Notes: generated from the sequence alone by a model not told the origin. Positions 1 through 11,132 are shown, counted from the stretch's first letter. The stretch: DNA of 64,000 nucleotides from Pseudoalteromonas caenipelagi (GCF_013140855.1 NZ_JABBPG010000004.1:372001-436000); one strand, 5' to 3'. A program made the numbers and translations.

Positions 1-1245
1 ACTGTTTATAACGTCTGAAGGGCAAAACTGCTGCACAATCCAACCGCCTTGACCACTGAGCTCGCGTACTAACTCAGCCCATTCAATATCGTTGGTGTAT
101 TTACCAATGAAGACATCTTTACCCTGTAATGAGTGTGACTTTTTGATGACAAATTGATCTTGTTGTGCCAACAGCAATGTGCCTAAATCATGTGATTCAC
201 CTTGCCATAGCACGATGTTTTGATTAGCTCTAACCGTCCAAGGTACGTGTTGCTCAACCCATGCTACTTGCTGCTCACTGAGCAACGCTTTTGCTTTTGG
301 TTCATGCAGTAAGGCCATCAACGTTTTACTGCCAATCAGGCTATGTACTGCGCTATCTGGGAAAAGAATATGCTGTGCGATATAAGCCATGTCTAACTTA
401 CGATACAGACTCGGTGGCATATCTCTATCAAGTAATAAAACCGCGTCCATTTCTTGGCCTTGGAAGTACACTCGATTGTTATTTTTAAACTGCAGCTCAG
501 CCATGTCAGCGAAGAAAAATACTTGTCCGCCTTGATAATGCTCGCTCGCTTGGTAATGGCTTTGAATATACTGCGCCATCATCACCATGCCAGCTGGAGG
601 CAACTCGGTGGCGCGAAACAGGATGTTGCCGGTTTTACCCTCTTTTTTCAGCGCTTTTACAGATTTTGCTAGCGCATCCGCGAGACCATTGATAACCGGA
701 CGATAAGCTATATCTTTATCCACTAAAGGTGCAACACTGCTAATCGCTTTGAACGTATCAGCATGTAACCAATCCAGCTCCCAACCACCTATGTTGGTGC
801 CCATATTCATTTCCAGCAGCTTTAACTGCTGATTGCTGTAAAGGATGTCATGACGACAAATAATCTCGTCAACATGAATGGTGGATGCATTCAACAAATC
901 GAAAACATCTTTGCTACTGTCGAAGTAGTCACAAAACCCTTCTACATCATTACCAAAGTAATTTTTCAATACCGTTATTGCGATATGTGGCAACTCTTTA
1001 ACAAGCTCTTTGAACTCATCAATACGATCTGACGACAACACGACAGGCCAGGGTTCAACACCATAATGCGCTTGAAATCCGCCATCATAAGGCTGTGCTT
1101 TGATTTGTTTTAAAATCTGTCCCGTAGCATCGCGATTGCTTTTCATATAGTCATGTAAAATGGTATTACACGATGATAAAAATGACGTATTTTCAGATGC
1201 ATAGGCTTCTTGTTTCGTCAATTCTTGTGAAGTTTGTTTAGGCAT
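1..1245 (-). CDS. ATP-grasp-like ligase, 3' end cut by window edge
   Basis: The frame is open from an ATG at 1245 to the window edge (415 codons seen), so the C-terminus is missing. I recognise it only by ATP-grasp-like features: an E-M-N motif followed by a GG-W segment at residues 145-155, V-I-K-K at 366-369 followed by a Gly-containing loop, and a GGWIVQQF strand at 400-407. The order recalls the circularly permuted ATP-grasp/glutathionylspermidine-synthase-like group, but that placement is inference. Such enzymes join a carboxylate to an amine through an acyl-phosphate. Its ATG shares one base with the NRPS stop codon (TAATG), so the two genes are translationally coupled and should act on the same product, for example by adding or capping a residue. 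Confidence 0.6.
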   Translation of the reverse strand, partial: MPKQTSQELTKQEAYASENTSFLSSCNTILHDYMKSNRDATGQILKQIKAQPYDGGFQAHYGVEPWPVVLSSDRIDEFKELVKELPHIAITVLKNYFGNDVEGFCDYFDSSKDVFDLLNASTIHVDEIICRHDILYSNQQLKLLEMNMGTNIGGWELDWLHADTFKAISSVAPLVDKDIAYRPVINGLADALAKSVKALKKEGKTGNILFRATELPPAGMVMMAQYIQSHYQASEHYQGGQVFFFADMAELQFKNNNRVYFQGQEMDAVLLLDRDMPPSLYRKLDMAYIAQHILFPDSAVHSLIGSKTLMALLHEPKAKALLSEQQVAWVEQHVPWTVRANQNIVLWQGESHDLGTLLLAQQDQFVIKKSHSLQGKDVFIGKYTNDIEWAELVRELSGQGGWIVQQFCPSDVINS

Positions 1246-4200
1246 TACAAGATCACCTTATTTTTGTTTTTGTTTGATTTAAGTACTGAGTTAGCCAGTT
1301 TCACGCTTTCGATATGCGCGGCGATTGCACGGATTGAGCTGTCATCAAAGAACGCCTTGTACTCAATCTCTACACCAAACTGTTGCTTAACTTTTGCTAG
1401 TAATCGGGTTGTAAGTAGCGAATGGCCACCAATCGAGAAGAAGTCATCAAGCATGCTAATTTGCTCAACGCCCAATAGCTCTCGCCATATTGCTAGTAAT
1501 TCTGTTTCTAGTTCATTGGCAGGTGGCTCAATTTCGCTAGGGCCAGCAATGAGGATTAACTCGCTTAACTTATTGCTATCTAGCTTGCCGTTTTCTGTCA
1601 TCGGGATCTGCTCAACGATGGCCAAATGCGCAGGCACCATGTAGTCAGGTAAACGCTCAGCAAGCCATGTGCGGATTGTTTGGCTGCTTTGTTCGTGTCC
1701 ATTAGCTAGCACCACGCAGCCTACAATCATCAGCTCATCAGCACGCGCTTGTGTTGTAATCGCAACTTGATGCACGCTTTCGTGGCGTTTGAGTACCGCT
1801 TCAATTTCAGCAAGTTCTACCCTAAAACCGCGGATTTTCACTTGCTTATCCATACGTCCAAGACAGGTCACATTGCCATCGGCGCGGTAGTAGCCAAGGT
1901 CTCCGGTGAGATAGATAACATCACCTGGCTTCGTTGAGCCGGGAGTTTGAATGAATTTCTCTTTGTTTAGTTGTGCATCGTTGCCATAACCCAGTGATAA
2001 ATGCTCACTGCGTACGCCAATTTGACCCACTTCGCCAACACCACAAGGTGTCATTTGCGAATTAAACAGCACCAATTGCACACCACCAATTCCGCTACCT
2101 ACAGGCACAATCTCATCGGTATTGGTGTAATCAAGATGCGCGTCTACATTGAAGTAGCTCACCGCGCGACTGGTTTCAGTTGAGCCATATAGGTTCACCA
2201 CTGATAGATTTGGTGCAAATTCTTTAAACTTGCGTACATGTGCGGTCGTCAACGCCTCACCAACAAAGAAGCCTTTGCGCAGGGATTCTATCGGACGCTC
2301 TACCGAACCACTTAGCATGTTGCCAAGGCTTGGCGTTAAGTGAAGGACTGAAATTTGGTTGTCCAATAACCAGTCATTTAAACGAGCAACATCATAGTCT
2401 TGCTCTTGTGGGATACATAACGTCGCGCCCATGCACAACGGCGTAAACATATCGCGTTGTAGAGGATCATGCACAAGTCCAGACATCATGCCGAAGCGGT
2501 CATCCACCGAGAGTGAAAAAGCTTCGCGCATCCACGGCATAAAAATACTCAGCGCACTATGGCGACCCATCACGGCTTTAGGTTGACCAGAAGTACCTGA
2601 TGTGAAAGCAATACAGGCTGGCGCATCTGCGGCAACTTCTGGGCCAACAAACTCTTGTGCGTTAAGCTGTTTTGTTGCGATGTGTTTATCGGCGATAACA
2701 TGCACTCGAGTACAGTCAATTTGCGTGATATGCGCTTGTACTTTGTCGTCAATAACATCGTCAACGCATAAACTAATCAATGCCTTAGGCGGCACTGCTT
2801 GCATCTGTTGTAAGATGCGTCTTGCGGGTACTGTTTTAGAAAGCATCATAAATGCTGCGCCCGCTTTGAGTACTGCCAAGGTGGCGATAACCAACGCATC
2901 TGAGCGCTCGGTCATGATAGCTACCGTATCACCGCTTGTAACACCCGCTTGTACTAACTGCTGCGCATAGTAGTTAACGACAGAGTTAAGCTCATCATAT
3001 CGCCACTGTGTACCGTTAAAGCGTAAGGCTATGTTGTTTGGCATTTGCTCAGCAACTTGCTCAAAACACTGATGCACAGGACCTTGCCACGGCAGCGATA
3101 AAGACTGTGTTAAGTGCGGTACAAAGTCTGTTTTTTGAACTAACTTATACTGTCCGCATGCTTTATCGCTATTTTCTGATAATTGCTCTAACAGCAAAGT
3201 GTATTGAGCTACAAGGCGTTCAATGTCTGCCGCTGCGAATAACTTGTTGTTGAAGTTACAGTGGATCTCCATACCCGAATCTGTTGGGACAACATAGAAA
3301 GTGATATTGAACTTACTGCCTACATCAGAGCCTTTTTCTAGCGATACGCTAAACGCCTCGTTGGCAGACTCCACTTCAGGTAAACTCAACATATTAAGGA
3401 AAATTTGGAACAATGGCGTTGTATCGTTCGTACGCTTTGCCTCGCTCAGTGTTAGAATATGCTCAAATGGCAAATCTTGATTTGATAAAACCGACGCAAT
3501 ATTTTTCACTTCACGGCTAAGCATATGTGAAAATGGCTGGGCTAAATCTAATTGTGTACGAACGGGTAAATTATTAAGGAATGCACCTAAAATGTTTTCA
3601 GTACCTGCAATATTGCGCCCAGTTACCGGAATACCAATATTAAAGTCCTGCTCACCACTTACGCGACCAATGAGCAATGCAAGTGCGGCATGCATGACAT
3701 TAAACAAACTGCCCTGATGACGCGCTGCAAGTTTGTTCAGTGATGCCGTCAGGGTATTGTTAATTTTTGCTCTGACAACGTTCTTTCCTTGCGCTTTTGC
3801 ACTAGCCACTTTGTGTTGATATGGCAGCGTAATTTGCTCGTTACAGCCTTGTAAATACTGCTTCCAGAACGCCGCTTGACTGTCTGCTTGTTCACTTTGT
3901 AAAAATGCTTTTTGCCACAACGCAAAGTCTTGATAGTTAAATTTCAATACCGGTAGATGAGGCTGTTTTTGTGAAGCAAACGCATCGTAAGCCGCTAGTA
4001 ACTCATTAACGAACAAGCTAATTGACCAACCATCAGAGATAATATGATGAAAGTTAATATGTAACTGGTAGTCTGCTTGTGTTAGCTGAATTAATATCGC
4101 TCTTAACAGTGAAGGCATGGCCAAATTAAATGGCTGCACATCATTTTCATAAGCCAGCAAACGTGCCTTAGCCGCTTTGTCTGCCTGAGGCATATCGCTT

Positions 4201-7200
4201 AAATCTGCAAAGCTGAATACTGGAGCAACCTGCTCACTGACCATTTGGTATGGTTGGCCATCTTGCATATCAACAAACGTACGTAGACTATCATGACGCG
4301 CAACCATGTAAGTCATCGCCTGCTGCAAGATCTCAATATCAACATGTCCTTGCATTTTTACAACGATTGGCATGTTGTGCTCACAGGTTTTACCCTTGAG
4401 TTGCTCAACCAACCAAATGCGTGACTGCGTGTATGACAATGGTACTTGAGTAGGTGCAGCATAATGCTGCATCGGCTGAATATTCGAAGCGCTCATGTGC
4501 TGATTCGCTTCATCTACTCGAGCAGCCAACGCTTTTATTGTCGGGCATTCAAAGATGTCTTTGATACGCAGTGTGATGCCAAACTTTTCGTTGCATAGGT
4601 GGATCATTCTAGATGACTGTAAAGAGCTTCCCCCGATTTCAAAGAAGTTAGCCATCACACTGAGTGCATTTTCATCTAGTGAAAGTAACTGTGCCCAACA
4701 ACTCACCAATTGCTGTTCTGTTTCTGTGCTCGGGGCTACATAGCTTCCCTGTTGCACAAAAAGATCTGGCGTTGGCAACGCGTTACGATCAACCTTGCCA
4801 TTGTCAGTCAATGGTAACGAAGCTAACACCATCACCACAGTCGGTACCATGTACTCAGGTAACTGTTGCGCTAATTGCTGCTTGATGGCAGTGATATAAG
4901 CTTTTTTATCCGCTTGGCTGTGCGCATCACTGTGTGACGACGCAATGTAAGCAACCAGTTGTTTTTCGCCACCAGCCACTTGGTGCTCGATAACAATTGC
5001 TTCGTTCACGGATGTTAGAGATGCAAGAGCATGCTCAATTTCACCAAGTTCAATTCTAAAACCTCGAATTTTAACCTGATGGTCAATACGGCCCATGTAC
5101 TCCAGCGAACCATCTGGCAGCCAACGCGCTAGGTCGCCACTGCGATATAACCTTTCACTATGCTTGCCATCAAAATGGGGGTTATCAATAAAGCGTGCTT
5201 GCGTTAGCTCGGGTAAATTTAAATAGCCCCTCGCGACACCTGCACCACCCACATACATTTCACCAATCACACCTACAGGCACCAAGTTTTGATGTGCATC
5301 CATTAGCTGTACACTTAAGTCACTGAGAGTTCGACCGATAATGCTTGCTTCTTTGCGATTCAGAATGTCGCTCTGTAGTACACGCTGATAAGTAACATGC
5401 ACAGTGGTTTCTGTGATGCCATACATATTGATTAACTGCGGTGTCGCATCGCCATATAGCGCAACCCATGAAGACAGCGCAGCAAAATTCAACGCTTCAC
5501 CACCAAACACCACATAACGCAGTGAAGTTGACCTTGCTATGGACTGAGCATCTTCATGAGCACATGCAATGTTAGATAGCTGAGCAAAAGCGCTTGGCGT
5601 TTGACTCAAAATTGTGACTTTGTGCTCTTGAATTAATTGGAAAAACTCCGCTGAAGAACGTGTAATCTCTTGAGGCACAATCACCAGCTTAGCGCCGTAA
5701 AATAGTGCCCCCCATATTTCCCAGACTGAAAAATCAAAGGCAAAAGAGTGGAATAAAGTCCAAACATCGCTTTGTTTAAACTCAAAATGTTGTTCACTAG
5801 CCCTGAATAGCCTAGGTACATTTTGGTGCTCAATAAGTACCCCTTTTGGCTGACCTGTAGAGCCTGAGGTATATATGACGTACGCTAAGTGGTTAGGCTG
5901 TAAGCCAAGCTCTGACGAGACAATGTTATCGTTACACTGTAATGCAACCTGTTGACGTATAGACGCATCATCTAAACACACCGTAACATCATCCGCTAAC
6001 TGCAACTGCTGCGCTAAGCGCGATTGCGTGATCACCGTTGATAGCTGAGCATCGCTTTGAATAAAGTTGATACGTGAAGACGGTGATGTAGGGTCTAAAG
6101 GAACATAAGCACCTCCAGCTTTTAACACTGCCAGAATAGCCACTATCATATCCAATGAACGATTTAGGCAAATGCCTACACGCATATCAGGTCGCACCTG
6201 GCGTTGCTCAATAAGGTAGTGAGCCAATTGGTTCGCTTGCTTATTTAAGGTCGCATAGCTGATGCTTTGCTGCTCATACACAACCGCTGTGGCGTGTGGA
6301 AAAGCGCGAACTTGTGCTTCAAACACCTCGTGGATACATGCAGTGCTGTCTTGCACTTGCACAGGGTTCCAGCTCACTAATTGCTGGTGTTGTTCATCTT
6401 TATTTAATAACGGGGCTTTAAAGACACTTTGTGTTGGTGTGTATACCAAGGCTTCAGCCAAGTATGCAAAATGACGCGCCATGCGCTCGATAGTATCTGC
6501 ATTAAATAGATCTGAGTTGTATTCCCAGCCAAGCTGCACTTCGCTTTGTTGCTCTTTAACACTCAGTGTTAAGTCATATTTGGCAATCAAGGTGCGCATC
6601 TGTGCTTGCGCTAGTGTTACACTAGGTAGCTCAAACGCAATGTTTTGCTCATCAGTTTGTACCATCATCACTTGAAATAACGGGCTATGGCTTAGGTTAC
6701 GCGCTGGCTGCAAACGCTCAACGACTTGCTCAAATGATACTTTTTGATTTGCATATGCTTCTAACAACACCTCTTTGCTTTGGGTCATTAGATCTAAAAA
6801 GTTCGGCTCGTTGGACAAGTCACTGCGCAGTACCAAGCTATTGACGAACATGCCCATCAAATCGGCTATCTCTGCTTGCTCTCGGTTGGCGACAGGAGTA
6901 CCAATTACAATATCTTGCTCATTACTGTACCTAGCAACAAGTGCTGCAAAAATCGCATGTAAGCCCATAAAGAGCGATGCACTCTTGCCACGACATAGTT
7001 CACGTAAAGCAGCTACTGTCTTTGCACTTAGCGTGCTGTAGTGTGTGGTACCGTTGTAGCTTTGGCGCGCAGGACGAGGTCTGTCTAACGGAATACTGTG
7101 AACTTGAGGTAAACCCGCTAGCTTTTTCGCCCAGTAGCCAAGTTGAGTTTGTGCTGTAACATCACTCAATTGCGCTTGTTGCCAACACGCATAGTCACTA

Positions 7201-10200
7201 TAAGTTGTTGTAAGTGGACTGAGTGGACTCGCTTTACCTTGTGACAAGGCAGTGTAAAGTGCATTAAACTCTTGAATGAATAACTTAATTGACCAACCAT
7301 CAAAAGCTATATGATGAATGTTGAACAACAAAATACCGCTGTTCTGTTGTGCTTCATCAGCCAAATGCAGTTGCTTTACGCGGATCATTAAATCTGATGC
7401 CAAATCAAATGGGCGTAGCGCAAACTCAGTACATAGACGTTCAACTAAAGCCTGTTGCGCACTGGTGTCTTCATTGCTCAGATCTACGTACTCAATACAA
7501 AAGTCGTCGGCTGAGCGTAATTGCGGCACCGCTGCACCACAGTGATCTTGATAAATGGTACGTAAAGGTTGATGGCGAGCAATGATCTGTACCACTGCTT
7601 GCGTTGCAATTTCGATGTTAAAGTGACCGCGAATTGTCAACGCTTGTGGCATGTTGTACTGCACACTATTGCCCTGCGCTCGGTCAATCAGCCACATACT
7701 TTGTTGTGCACTGGACATCACCAGGGTGTCTTCGCTGCAGCCACTGATTTGTGTGTTGGTTGAGCTATCTTTGGTTTTGCTTGAGTCAATTAGGGATGCT
7801 AAAGCACGTAAGTCTCGCGCAGCAAATACTTGATCGAACTCTAATTGGCATGACAAGGTATTACGAATATGTGCAACGAGTTGCATGACTAACAAAGAGT
7901 GTCCACCGAGTGCAAAGAAGTTAGCAGTCGTGCTAATTGCTTGTTCCTCAACATCCAGTAACTTTGCCCATAGCGCGCACAGTACTTTTTCGGTATTGCT
8001 GGTCGCAGCGACATATTGATTTTGAAATACCGTAACATCTGGTGCTGGTAGCGCTTTCTTATCAATTTTACCGTTTGGTGTTAGTGGCCATGCCTCTACC
8101 ATAGTAAATACGCTGGGTATCATGTAGTGAGGCAGTTTTAATGCCAGTGCCTGTCTTAACTCATCTGTTGCATTAAATTCATTACTAATCTCATAGCACT
8201 GCACGTATGCGATTAACTTATGATCACCTTGTGAGTCTGCACGTGCGACCACCAAGCAACTATTGACCATTGGCAACTGGCTGAGGTGATGCTCGATCTC
8301 ACCCAATTCAATGCGAAAACCTCTAATTTTAACTTGATCACCTATACGGCCTTTATAGGCAATTGACCCATCAGGTTGAAAGCAAACCAGGTCACCCGTT
8401 TTGTACAACTTGCTGGTTGTATCTGTGGTAAAAGGATTGGCTACAAACACACTGTCTGTTAAATCCTGACGGTTGATATAACCTAATGATTGACGCTCAC
8501 CCGCTAAATAAAGCTCACCTGTCACGCCAATGGGTGTTTGCTGACCTTGCTCATTCAAAACATAGGCCTGACCATTAGCAATTGGTTTACCAATTAACAC
8601 ATCGCCAACAATGGGCTCGCAGATTGAATGTGCTGTAGCGTAAACTGTGTCTTCTGTTGGCCCGTATAAGTTAACCACTCGCTGTGCATTGCTGTGTGCA
8701 AGAAGTGCGTTCGCCAATGCTTTAGGCAATGGTTCACCAGCACTGTTTATTGTCAAAACAGAACTAGGGATTGCTGATTCGTTAAGCACCGCCTTAATGC
8801 CTGATGGCACACTATTGATAAGCGTTATACCTGCATCTTGATAGTCTAGTTCTGTTAGAGATAAGATATTTTCAACAATGACGCAGCAACCACCGCAGCT
8901 TAAAGGCGCAAATAACTCAAATACCGATAAATCAAAGTTTAATGAAGTCGAAGCCAATACCTTATTGAGTTCAGCTTCGCTAAAATAAGCCTGTGCCCAC
9001 TTAACAAAGGCAACGACATTGCGATGCGCAATCTGAACGCCTTTAGGTTTTCCTGTAGAGCCCGATGTATATAAGACATACGCAAGCTGATCGGCGCTCA
9101 ATGCATGTTGCTCAGATAGATTAGCGGTATCACACTCACGTAACTGCACTTTAAGATATGGGTCATCTAAAGCAACAATCTGAATTTGCTCAGCAAAGCT
9201 TATCTGTTGCGCAACGGCTTGTTGGCTAACCACAAATCTCATTGCCGCATCGTCAGCAATATAGGCTAAACGATCGGCCGGATAACTTGGGTCTAACGCC
9301 ACATATGCACCACCGGCTTTAAGTATACCAAGCACAGCAACGGCCATATCAACGCTGCGCTCAATACATACACCAACTAGCTCTTCTTTTTGCAAACCAT
9401 GATTGACCAAGTATTGAGCTAGTTGATTCGCTCGCTCATTCAGTTGCTGGTAACTCAACTGTTGCTGATTGTGAATGAGTGCAACCTGCTGTGGAGTACG
9501 AACAACTTGTTGTTCAAATAACTCGTGTACCAGCAGAGTTCTGTCAAAATTCAGTGATTCAGGTTGGAATTGCTGATTTAAAAGCACCTTTTCACTATTA
9601 GGAATAAGGTCTAAATCACCTATTGTGATATCGGCACCATGCTCCTTGGTTAACTGCGCTAATAAAAACTCAAATCGCTCACCTAATAACTGTATCTCTG
9701 GTTTAGAGAAATAGCCTAAGTTATGGTCAAGTTGCAGCTCTAAATCCTCACCATCACCATCCCAAATAGTAACGGTCAGTGGCACTGCGTCATGATGATG
9801 GTGATGGTAAATCACCTCGGCTGGCACACCATCAAAAGCAAGATCGCTATAATCTAGCTTTAGGTAGTTGAAGCTGATATCAAACAATGCGTCTTGCATC
9901 CCACTTTTGTTAAGGGCTTGCATCATGTGGCCAATTGGGAATCTTTGATGTCGAAAACTGGCTTTTTGTAATTTTGCTATCTGCTGAGCCAAGGTCGCAA
10001 ACGGCTGTGTTTTATCAACTTGAATGACTAAAGGACTCACGCTGGTAAACACGGCAACCATATCTTTTTCTGTGCTATTTCTGCGGTTGTGGGCAGGGAT
10101 CCCAAAACTAATAGCATCTTGATTGTATGCTAATGAGAAGTAACAGCTCAGCATGCCAATAAATAATTGTGGAACACCAACACCCATCTTGCTTGCAGCT

Positions 10201-10934
10201 GCATTGAAGCGCTGAAAATTAGCTCGTGAAAGTGGAATTCGGTGGCGTGCACTAGGAATAATATCTTGCTCAGCAAAGCTACTCGCATAATTCTGATTTA
10301 GTAACTTTTCAGGCATGTTTTGGCTGTGTGATTGCCAAAACGTTTTATCATTTTGATATCGTTTAGAAGAGAGGTAGCTCAGATCCTTTTCACACGTACT
10401 CTGCCAAAGACCACTATCATTTTGTGATAAGTCTGCTGCATCGTTGTAGTAATCAGCCAGTTGATGAGCCCAATTAGCAAACCCCCAACCATCCATCGCT
10501 AAATGATGACTTAAGCCAACATACCAATATTGATCGTCAGCTAACTTCAATACAAAGCCGAAACACATTTGTGCATTTTTAAATTTAATTGGCTTTTGAA
10601 ATAGTTCATCAAGCCACTTAATAGCGGCTTGCTCAGGTTGAAGCTCAAAACTAAAGTCATGCAGTGGTAAATCTGATGAGCGAGTGTTGCTGATGTACTG
10701 CTTAACTTCGTCTTGCTCGGCAACAATACGTATGCCAAATGCATCATGATTAATCACCAAAGCTTGGTGCGCCAATCTAATTTTGTCCAGATCTATGGCA
10801 CCACATCGAATATAGCCACCGATGTTATACAACGGACTGCTACTGTTGTGCAGTTGGTCAAAGTAAATGTCTTGTTGTGTCAGAGATAATGGAAATCTCA
10901 CCTGTGATTCACTCATCTTTTCAATATCCTTCAA
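1245..10934 (-). CDS. three-module nonribosomal peptide synthetase (C-A-T x3, no thioesterase)
   Basis: A 3229-residue NRPS with order C-A-T-C-A-T-C-A-T. The three C domains carry HHLAMDG (143-149), HHIAFDG and HHIISDG. T1 has GGHS (Ser 1013) and T3 GGHS (Ser 3172); T2 has GGSS. There is no epimerase, reductase or thioesterase domain; the chain ends about 57 residues after the T3 serine in a Lys/Asn-rich tail. My hand-read ten-residue A-domain codes are DLFNNALVYK (near known Ala codes), DFWSVGMVHK (Thr-like) and DPRHFVLRAK (near the alpha-aminoadipate code of fungal LYS2). The third A domain has the LYS2-type HDPLQRDMF segment. An N-terminal C domain on module 1 suggests an acylated start. 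The partner genes are the ATP-grasp-like gene downstream and the exporter and acylase upstream on the same strand. Release must be in trans, hydrolytic or by the next gene. Confidence 0.95.
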   Translation of the reverse strand: MKDIEKMSESQVRFPLSLTQQDIYFDQLHNSSSPLYNIGGYIRCGAIDLDKIRLAHQALVINHDAFGIRIVAEQDEVKQYISNTRSSDLPLHDFSFELQPEQAAIKWLDELFQKPIKFKNAQMCFGFVLKLADDQYWYVGLSHHLAMDGWGFANWAHQLADYYNDAADLSQNDSGLWQSTCEKDLSYLSSKRYQNDKTFWQSHSQNMPEKLLNQNYASSFAEQDIIPSARHRIPLSRANFQRFNAAASKMGVGVPQLFIGMLSCYFSLAYNQDAISFGIPAHNRRNSTEKDMVAVFTSVSPLVIQVDKTQPFATLAQQIAKLQKASFRHQRFPIGHMMQALNKSGMQDALFDISFNYLKLDYSDLAFDGVPAEVIYHHHHHDAVPLTVTIWDGDGEDLELQLDHNLGYFSKPEIQLLGERFEFLLAQLTKEHGADITIGDLDLIPNSEKVLLNQQFQPESLNFDRTLLVHELFEQQVVRTPQQVALIHNQQQLSYQQLNERANQLAQYLVNHGLQKEELVGVCIERSVDMAVAVLGILKAGGAYVALDPSYPADRLAYIADDAAMRFVVSQQAVAQQISFAEQIQIVALDDPYLKVQLRECDTANLSEQHALSADQLAYVLYTSGSTGKPKGVQIAHRNVVAFVKWAQAYFSEAELNKVLASTSLNFDLSVFELFAPLSCGGCCVIVENILSLTELDYQDAGITLINSVPSGIKAVLNESAIPSSVLTINSAGEPLPKALANALLAHSNAQRVVNLYGPTEDTVYATAHSICEPIVGDVLIGKPIANGQAYVLNEQGQQTPIGVTGELYLAGERQSLGYINRQDLTDSVFVANPFTTDTTSKLYKTGDLVCFQPDGSIAYKGRIGDQVKIRGFRIELGEIEHHLSQLPMVNSCLVVARADSQGDHKLIAYVQCYEISNEFNATDELRQALALKLPHYMIPSVFTMVEAWPLTPNGKIDKKALPAPDVTVFQNQYVAATSNTEKVLCALWAKLLDVEEQAISTTANFFALGGHSLLVMQLVAHIRNTLSCQLEFDQVFAARDLRALASLIDSSKTKDSSTNTQISGCSEDTLVMSSAQQSMWLIDRAQGNSVQYNMPQALTIRGHFNIEIATQAVVQIIARHQPLRTIYQDHCGAAVPQLRSADDFCIEYVDLSNEDTSAQQALVERLCTEFALRPFDLASDLMIRVKQLHLADEAQQNSGILLFNIHHIAFDGWSIKLFIQEFNALYTALSQGKASPLSPLTTTYSDYACWQQAQLSDVTAQTQLGYWAKKLAGLPQVHSIPLDRPRPARQSYNGTTHYSTLSAKTVAALRELCRGKSASLFMGLHAIFAALVARYSNEQDIVIGTPVANREQAEIADLMGMFVNSLVLRSDLSNEPNFLDLMTQSKEVLLEAYANQKVSFEQVVERLQPARNLSHSPLFQVMMVQTDEQNIAFELPSVTLAQAQMRTLIAKYDLTLSVKEQQSEVQLGWEYNSDLFNADTIERMARHFAYLAEALVYTPTQSVFKAPLLNKDEQHQQLVSWNPVQVQDSTACIHEVFEAQVRAFPHATAVVYEQQSISYATLNKQANQLAHYLIEQRQVRPDMRVGICLNRSLDMIVAILAVLKAGGAYVPLDPTSPSSRINFIQSDAQLSTVITQSRLAQQLQLADDVTVCLDDASIRQQVALQCNDNIVSSELGLQPNHLAYVIYTSGSTGQPKGVLIEHQNVPRLFRASEQHFEFKQSDVWTLFHSFAFDFSVWEIWGALFYGAKLVIVPQEITRSSAEFFQLIQEHKVTILSQTPSAFAQLSNIACAHEDAQSIARSTSLRYVVFGGEALNFAALSSWVALYGDATPQLINMYGITETTVHVTYQRVLQSDILNRKEASIIGRTLSDLSVQLMDAHQNLVPVGVIGEMYVGGAGVARGYLNLPELTQARFIDNPHFDGKHSERLYRSGDLARWLPDGSLEYMGRIDHQVKIRGFRIELGEIEHALASLTSVNEAIVIEHQVAGGEKQLVAYIASSHSDAHSQADKKAYITAIKQQLAQQLPEYMVPTVVMVLASLPLTDNGKVDRNALPTPDLFVQQGSYVAPSTETEQQLVSCWAQLLSLDENALSVMANFFEIGGSSLQSSRMIHLCNEKFGITLRIKDIFECPTIKALAARVDEANQHMSASNIQPMQHYAAPTQVPLSYTQSRIWLVEQLKGKTCEHNMPIVVKMQGHVDIEILQQAMTYMVARHDSLRTFVDMQDGQPYQMVSEQVAPVFSFADLSDMPQADKAAKARLLAYENDVQPFNLAMPSLLRAILIQLTQADYQLHINFHHIISDGWSISLFVNELLAAYDAFASQKQPHLPVLKFNYQDFALWQKAFLQSEQADSQAAFWKQYLQGCNEQITLPYQHKVASAKAQGKNVVRAKINNTLTASLNKLAARHQGSLFNVMHAALALLIGRVSGEQDFNIGIPVTGRNIAGTENILGAFLNNLPVRTQLDLAQPFSHMLSREVKNIASVLSNQDLPFEHILTLSEAKRTNDTTPLFQIFLNMLSLPEVESANEAFSVSLEKGSDVGSKFNITFYVVPTDSGMEIHCNFNNKLFAAADIERLVAQYTLLLEQLSENSDKACGQYKLVQKTDFVPHLTQSLSLPWQGPVHQCFEQVAEQMPNNIALRFNGTQWRYDELNSVVNYYAQQLVQAGVTSGDTVAIMTERSDALVIATLAVLKAGAAFMMLSKTVPARRILQQMQAVPPKALISLCVDDVIDDKVQAHITQIDCTRVHVIADKHIATKQLNAQEFVGPEVAADAPACIAFTSGTSGQPKAVMGRHSALSIFMPWMREAFSLSVDDRFGMMSGLVHDPLQRDMFTPLCMGATLCIPQEQDYDVARLNDWLLDNQISVLHLTPSLGNMLSGSVERPIESLRKGFFVGEALTTAHVRKFKEFAPNLSVVNLYGSTETSRAVSYFNVDAHLDYTNTDEIVPVGSGIGGVQLVLFNSQMTPCGVGEVGQIGVRSEHLSLGYGNDAQLNKEKFIQTPGSTKPGDVIYLTGDLGYYRADGNVTCLGRMDKQVKIRGFRVELAEIEAVLKRHESVHQVAITTQARADELMIVGCVVLANGHEQSSQTIRTWLAERLPDYMVPAHLAIVEQIPMTENGKLDSNKLSELILIAGPSEIEPPANELETELLAIWRELLGVEQISMLDDFFSIGGHSLLTTRLLAKVKQQFGVEIEYKAFFDDSSIRAIAAHIESVKLANSVLKSNKNKNKVIL

Positions 10935-11084
10935 GTAGATATTTCACTTTCAGCTACCGAGAATTGCCTACGAAACTGAAAATTTTCCTATCAAGCACCC
11001 ACAACTCGGCCTATCTTCTGATTTGCAGAAAATATGCCCCACTTCTAGGGAAGTTAAGTTATGAGGAACGACGCTTTATTAAGG

Positions 11085-11132
11085 CTTCTCTTGGTAGTTT
11101 TTTACTATGTTGTTATGCACTACCAAGAGAAG
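11085..11132. repeat. perfect 14-bp inverted repeat between exporter and NRPS genes
   Basis: CTTCTCTTGGTAGT (11085-11098) is exactly complementary to 11119-11132, with a 20-nt loop. It lies in the 243-bp gap after the ABC transporter stop and before the NRPS start, all transcribed on the minus strand. No U-tract follows on that strand, so it is not a textbook terminator. It could be an mRNA stabiliser, an attenuator or an operator. Confidence 0.7.

Noticed and set aside
9783..9835. Run of five histidine codons in the first NRPS C domain
   Set aside because: Residues 377-381 fall in a variable loop; a natural His run needs no special explanation.
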